64,000 nt of DNA from Bacillota bacterium (GTDB lineage: Bacteria > Bacillota > Clostridia > Lachnospirales > Lachnospiraceae): positions 163,332 through 227,331 of the forward strand of contig JAEZKA010000035.1 of NCBI GenBank assembly GCA_023436225.1, written 5' to 3'. Position 1 is the stretch's first letter, and every line of letters starts with the position of its first letter. The position numbers were made by a program, and so were the translations under genes. Under the pieces are notes generated by a model. The model saw only the letters and a list, made by a program, of their open reading frames with translations, was not told the DNA's origin and did no database searches. Below are positions 62,450 to 64,000 of the stretch, piece by piece.

Positions 62450-62662
62450 TATAAGTGGGTGCTGTTGCACTATATGTTGCAACCGTACCATAATAGGGAA
62501 ACAGGTGATAATCCTGTACGGTCTCGCCGCTGTAATTGGGGAGTTCGTTTTGGCAAGGTAATACCTTGTATCGTATCACTGGCAGTTAATAAGCACAAGC
62601 TTATGAAATATGCTGGGAAGATTCAAAACGAATGTTGATCCATAAGTCAGAAGACCTGCTTA
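62450..62662 (+). promoter_or_regulatory. adenosylcobalamin riboswitch
   Basis: The conserved elements follow in order: GGGAAACAGGTGATAATCCTG (62497 on; the core is ACAGGTGATAATCCTG), CGCCGCTGTAATTGGGGAG, TGCTGGGAAGATTC, and the B12 box AGTCAGAAGACCTGC at 62645-62659. It precedes a terminator hairpin at 62739, so ligand binding probably ends transcription. The regulated genes are a DUF4430 protein and an ECF S-component. Confidence 0.92.
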
Positions 62663-62738
62663 TGCCAGTACCAAGGGCTCCACGAGGTTTGGACAAGGGT
62701 GCAATAAAGTCGCTGTGTATAACAGTATTCTTTTATTG

Positions 62739-62773
62739 TCCTTTTCCTATTTGTGGGGAAAAGGATTTTTTTA
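62739..62773 (+). terminator. riboswitch expression-platform terminator
   Basis: TCCTTTTCC (62739-62747) pairs with GGAAAAGGA (62757-62765), followed by seven Ts, between the B12 box and the first gene. Confidence 0.85.
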
Positions 62774-62843
62774 TTATAAAAGAGAGAATAAATTCTCCTA
62801 ATTACTTTATTTTTAATATCTATTTTTGAAGGGAGTGTTTAAG

Positions 62844-63248
62844 ATGAAACAAAACAAGAATTTCTTTAAACTATTGATTACTTGTACAGCATTGATTGTT
62901 GCTATAATTGTGATGCTCTTGGTTTATAAACAATTCAAACCCCAGACTAATCAGGGTGCAAAGGAAATCACGATCGAGGTAGTAATCCCCGACGAAGAGC
63001 CAGAATTATTTACCATTCATACGAATGCCGAATATCTTCGCCAGGCATTAGAAGAGACAAACCTGATTAAGGGCTCGGAAGGTGACTACGGTTTATTTAT
63101 TACAGAAGTAAATGGATATACCTCAGATACTACAAACCAGGAATGGTGGTGTATTACCAAGGAAGGTGCTCAGGTAAATAACGGCGTTGATACGATAGCT
63201 ATTGCCGACGGTGATAAATATGAGATCACCCTGACTGTTGGCTTCTAA
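62844..63248 (+). CDS. membrane-anchored DUF4430 protein, predicted cobalamin-uptake component
   Basis: 134 residues from the ATG at 62844 (GAAGGGAGTGTTTAAG upstream). A helix at about 9-29 anchors a small beta domain of the DUF4430 type (YLRQALEETNLIKG, EWWCITKEGAQVNNGVD), a fold also found in transcobalamin/intrinsic factor C-terminal domains. It is directly under the cobalamin riboswitch and 31 bp before an ECF S-component, so it probably binds cobalamin or a precursor at the cell surface. Confidence 0.82.
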   Translation: MKQNKNFFKLLITCTALIVAIIVMLLVYKQFKPQTNQGAKEITIEVVIPDEEPELFTIHTNAEYLRQALEETNLIKGSEGDYGLFITEVNGYTSDTTNQEWWCITKEGAQVNNGVDTIAIADGDKYEITLTVGF

Positions 63249-63279
63249 TTACCTAACATAACATAGATTGGAGGAAGCT

Positions 63280-63780
63280 ATGAGAATTAAGGATATTGCA
63301 TTAATTGGTATCATGAGCGCCATATTGGTTGCTGTTCAGGTAACTCTTGGCTTCCTTCCAAATATGGAGCTGGTATCCTTACTGGTGATTATATACACTC
63401 TCGTATTTGGTCGAAAGGCACTATATATTATCTATGTATTTGTAGCATTGGAAGGTATTATTTATGGCATTGGCTTATGGTGGATTAATTATCTTTATGT
63501 CTGGACCATCCTTTTTATAATAGTAATGCTTCTACGTAGACAGCATTCCCCCTATTTTTGGGCAGGTATCTCCGGTTTTTACGGACTTACTTTCGGCGCA
63601 CTCTGTGCTATTCCCAATCTGTTCTTAAGCGGAATAGATTCTGCCGTAGGCTACTGGATCGCCGGTATTCCTTATGATATCTTGCATGCTGTAGGCAATT
63701 TCGCCGTGGCCCTTCTTCTCTTTAAACCTCTGTATCAGGTGCTGGATAATATCAATAAAAAAACATCAAATATATATTAA
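63280..63780 (+). CDS. ECF transporter S-component, predicted cobalamin or precursor specificity
   Basis: 166 residues from the ATG at 63280 (TGGAGGAAGCT upstream). Six helices; MRIKDIALIGIMSAILVA is the usual S-component start with the Ala-rich helix that docks on EcfT, and IPYDILHAVGNFAVALLL the usual final helices. No EcfA/EcfT genes follow, so it uses a shared module. Substrate assigned by the riboswitch, not by its own sequence. Confidence 0.88.
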   Translation: MRIKDIALIGIMSAILVAVQVTLGFLPNMELVSLLVIIYTLVFGRKALYIIYVFVALEGIIYGIGLWWINYLYVWTILFIIVMLLRRQHSPYFWAGISGFYGLTFGALCAIPNLFLSGIDSAVGYWIAGIPYDILHAVGNFAVALLLFKPLYQVLDNINKKTSNIY

Positions 63781-63819
63781 TAAATGCTATGAAACGAAAG
63801 CATTGAACTAGTATCAAAA

Positions 63820-63859
63820 AAAGGTTATCCTTAAGGAATACTCCTTAAGGATAACCTTT
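63820..63859. terminator. bidirectional terminator
   Basis: A perfect 18-bp stem (63820-63837 and 63842-63859, AAAGGTTATCCTTAAGGA) with a 4-base loop, flanked by A on one side and T on the other. It ends the riboswitch operon and the cold-shock gene coming from the right. Confidence 0.9.
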
Positions 63860-63961
63860 AATCAATTGTCTCCAACAATATAGCCATTTCTTTATAAACT
63901 TATTTCTTATCAAAACAAAATTTATATTCTAGAAAAAGGTACACTGTAAACCCAACATTGA

Positions 63962-64000
63962 TTATAATCTTGTTACGTTAGTTGCCTGAGGACCCTTAGC
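63962..64000 (-). CDS. cold-shock protein, last 12 codons
   Basis: The minus strand reads AKGPQATNVTRL and then TAA at 63962, the C-terminus of CspA-like proteins (GPQAxNVTxL). The rest is outside the window. RNA/DNA-binding cold-shock fold expected. Confidence 0.75.
   Translation of the reverse strand, partial: AKGPQATNVTRL

Overview
The window reads as chromosome of an anaerobic low-GC Firmicute, most likely a Lachnospiraceae / Clostridium cluster XIVa relative of the plant-polysaccharide degraders. The reasons are the AT-rich intergenic DNA, strong GGAGG ribosome sites, a lipoprotein GH9 cellulase, CUT1 sugar ABC transport, the Fe-S type split serine dehydratase, GHKL/LytTR regulators and a cobalamin riboswitch driving an ECF S-component. 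Species cannot be fixed from sequence alone. Almost every gene is on the minus strand. No rRNA, tRNA, intact insertion sequence or CRISPR array was found.

Layout. 1-8.3 kb: a glycan operon (two CUT1 permeases, solute-binding lipoprotein, GH2 beta-galactosidase, GH29 alpha-L-fucosidase cut by the window edge) with a good promoter. 8.6-11.2 kb: a GH9 cellulase lipoprotein and a decayed piece of a polysaccharide deacetylase gene. 11.4-15.9 kb: a galacto-N-biose type sugar-nucleotide operon (galE, NahK-like kinase, nucleotidyltransferase) divergent from a PocR-AraC regulator. 15.9-18.1 kb: a gene graveyard (pieces of a solute-binding protein, LacI regulator, serine recombinase, deacetylase) around an intact hpt. 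18.2-25.1 kb: a peptide-export locus with NHLM-type ABC exporters, two double-glycine precursor-like peptides, an ECF-type sigma factor and a DsbA-like protein.

25.1-49.0 kb is the most unusual part. Several transport proteins carry RsbW-like (HATPase_c anti-sigma-type) domains: two amino-acid ABC ATPases have one at the C-terminus, and an SDF symporter has one at the N-terminus. Beside them lie a membrane SpoIIE phosphatase with its own canonical RsbW-like domain, a free RsbW-like protein, a STAS antagonist, a beta-propeller/sensor/MFS fusion, a multi-binding-domain permease fusion, a lipoprotein M3 peptidase, a lipoprotein acetolactate decarboxylase and two small metal-binding-type peptides, one with a double-glycine leader. 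Spacing suggests that transcription could run from the STAS gene through the transporters into the peptide exporter at 25.1-20.4 kb. I read this as a candidate partner-switching system acting on nutrient transporters and linked to peptide export; the link is inference.

42.3-52.5 kb: two GHKL kinase/LytTR regulator pairs, each with direct repeats of about 20-bp period upstream of probable targets, plus an apparently frameshifted HD-GYP phosphodiesterase. 52.8-64 kb: ordinary metabolism and housekeeping: serine dehydratase, TolB-like propeller protein, Gfo/Idh/MocA oxidoreductase, a REC-HPt protein, upp, galM, the cobalamin riboswitch with its DUF4430 and ECF S-component genes, and the last codons of a cold-shock protein.
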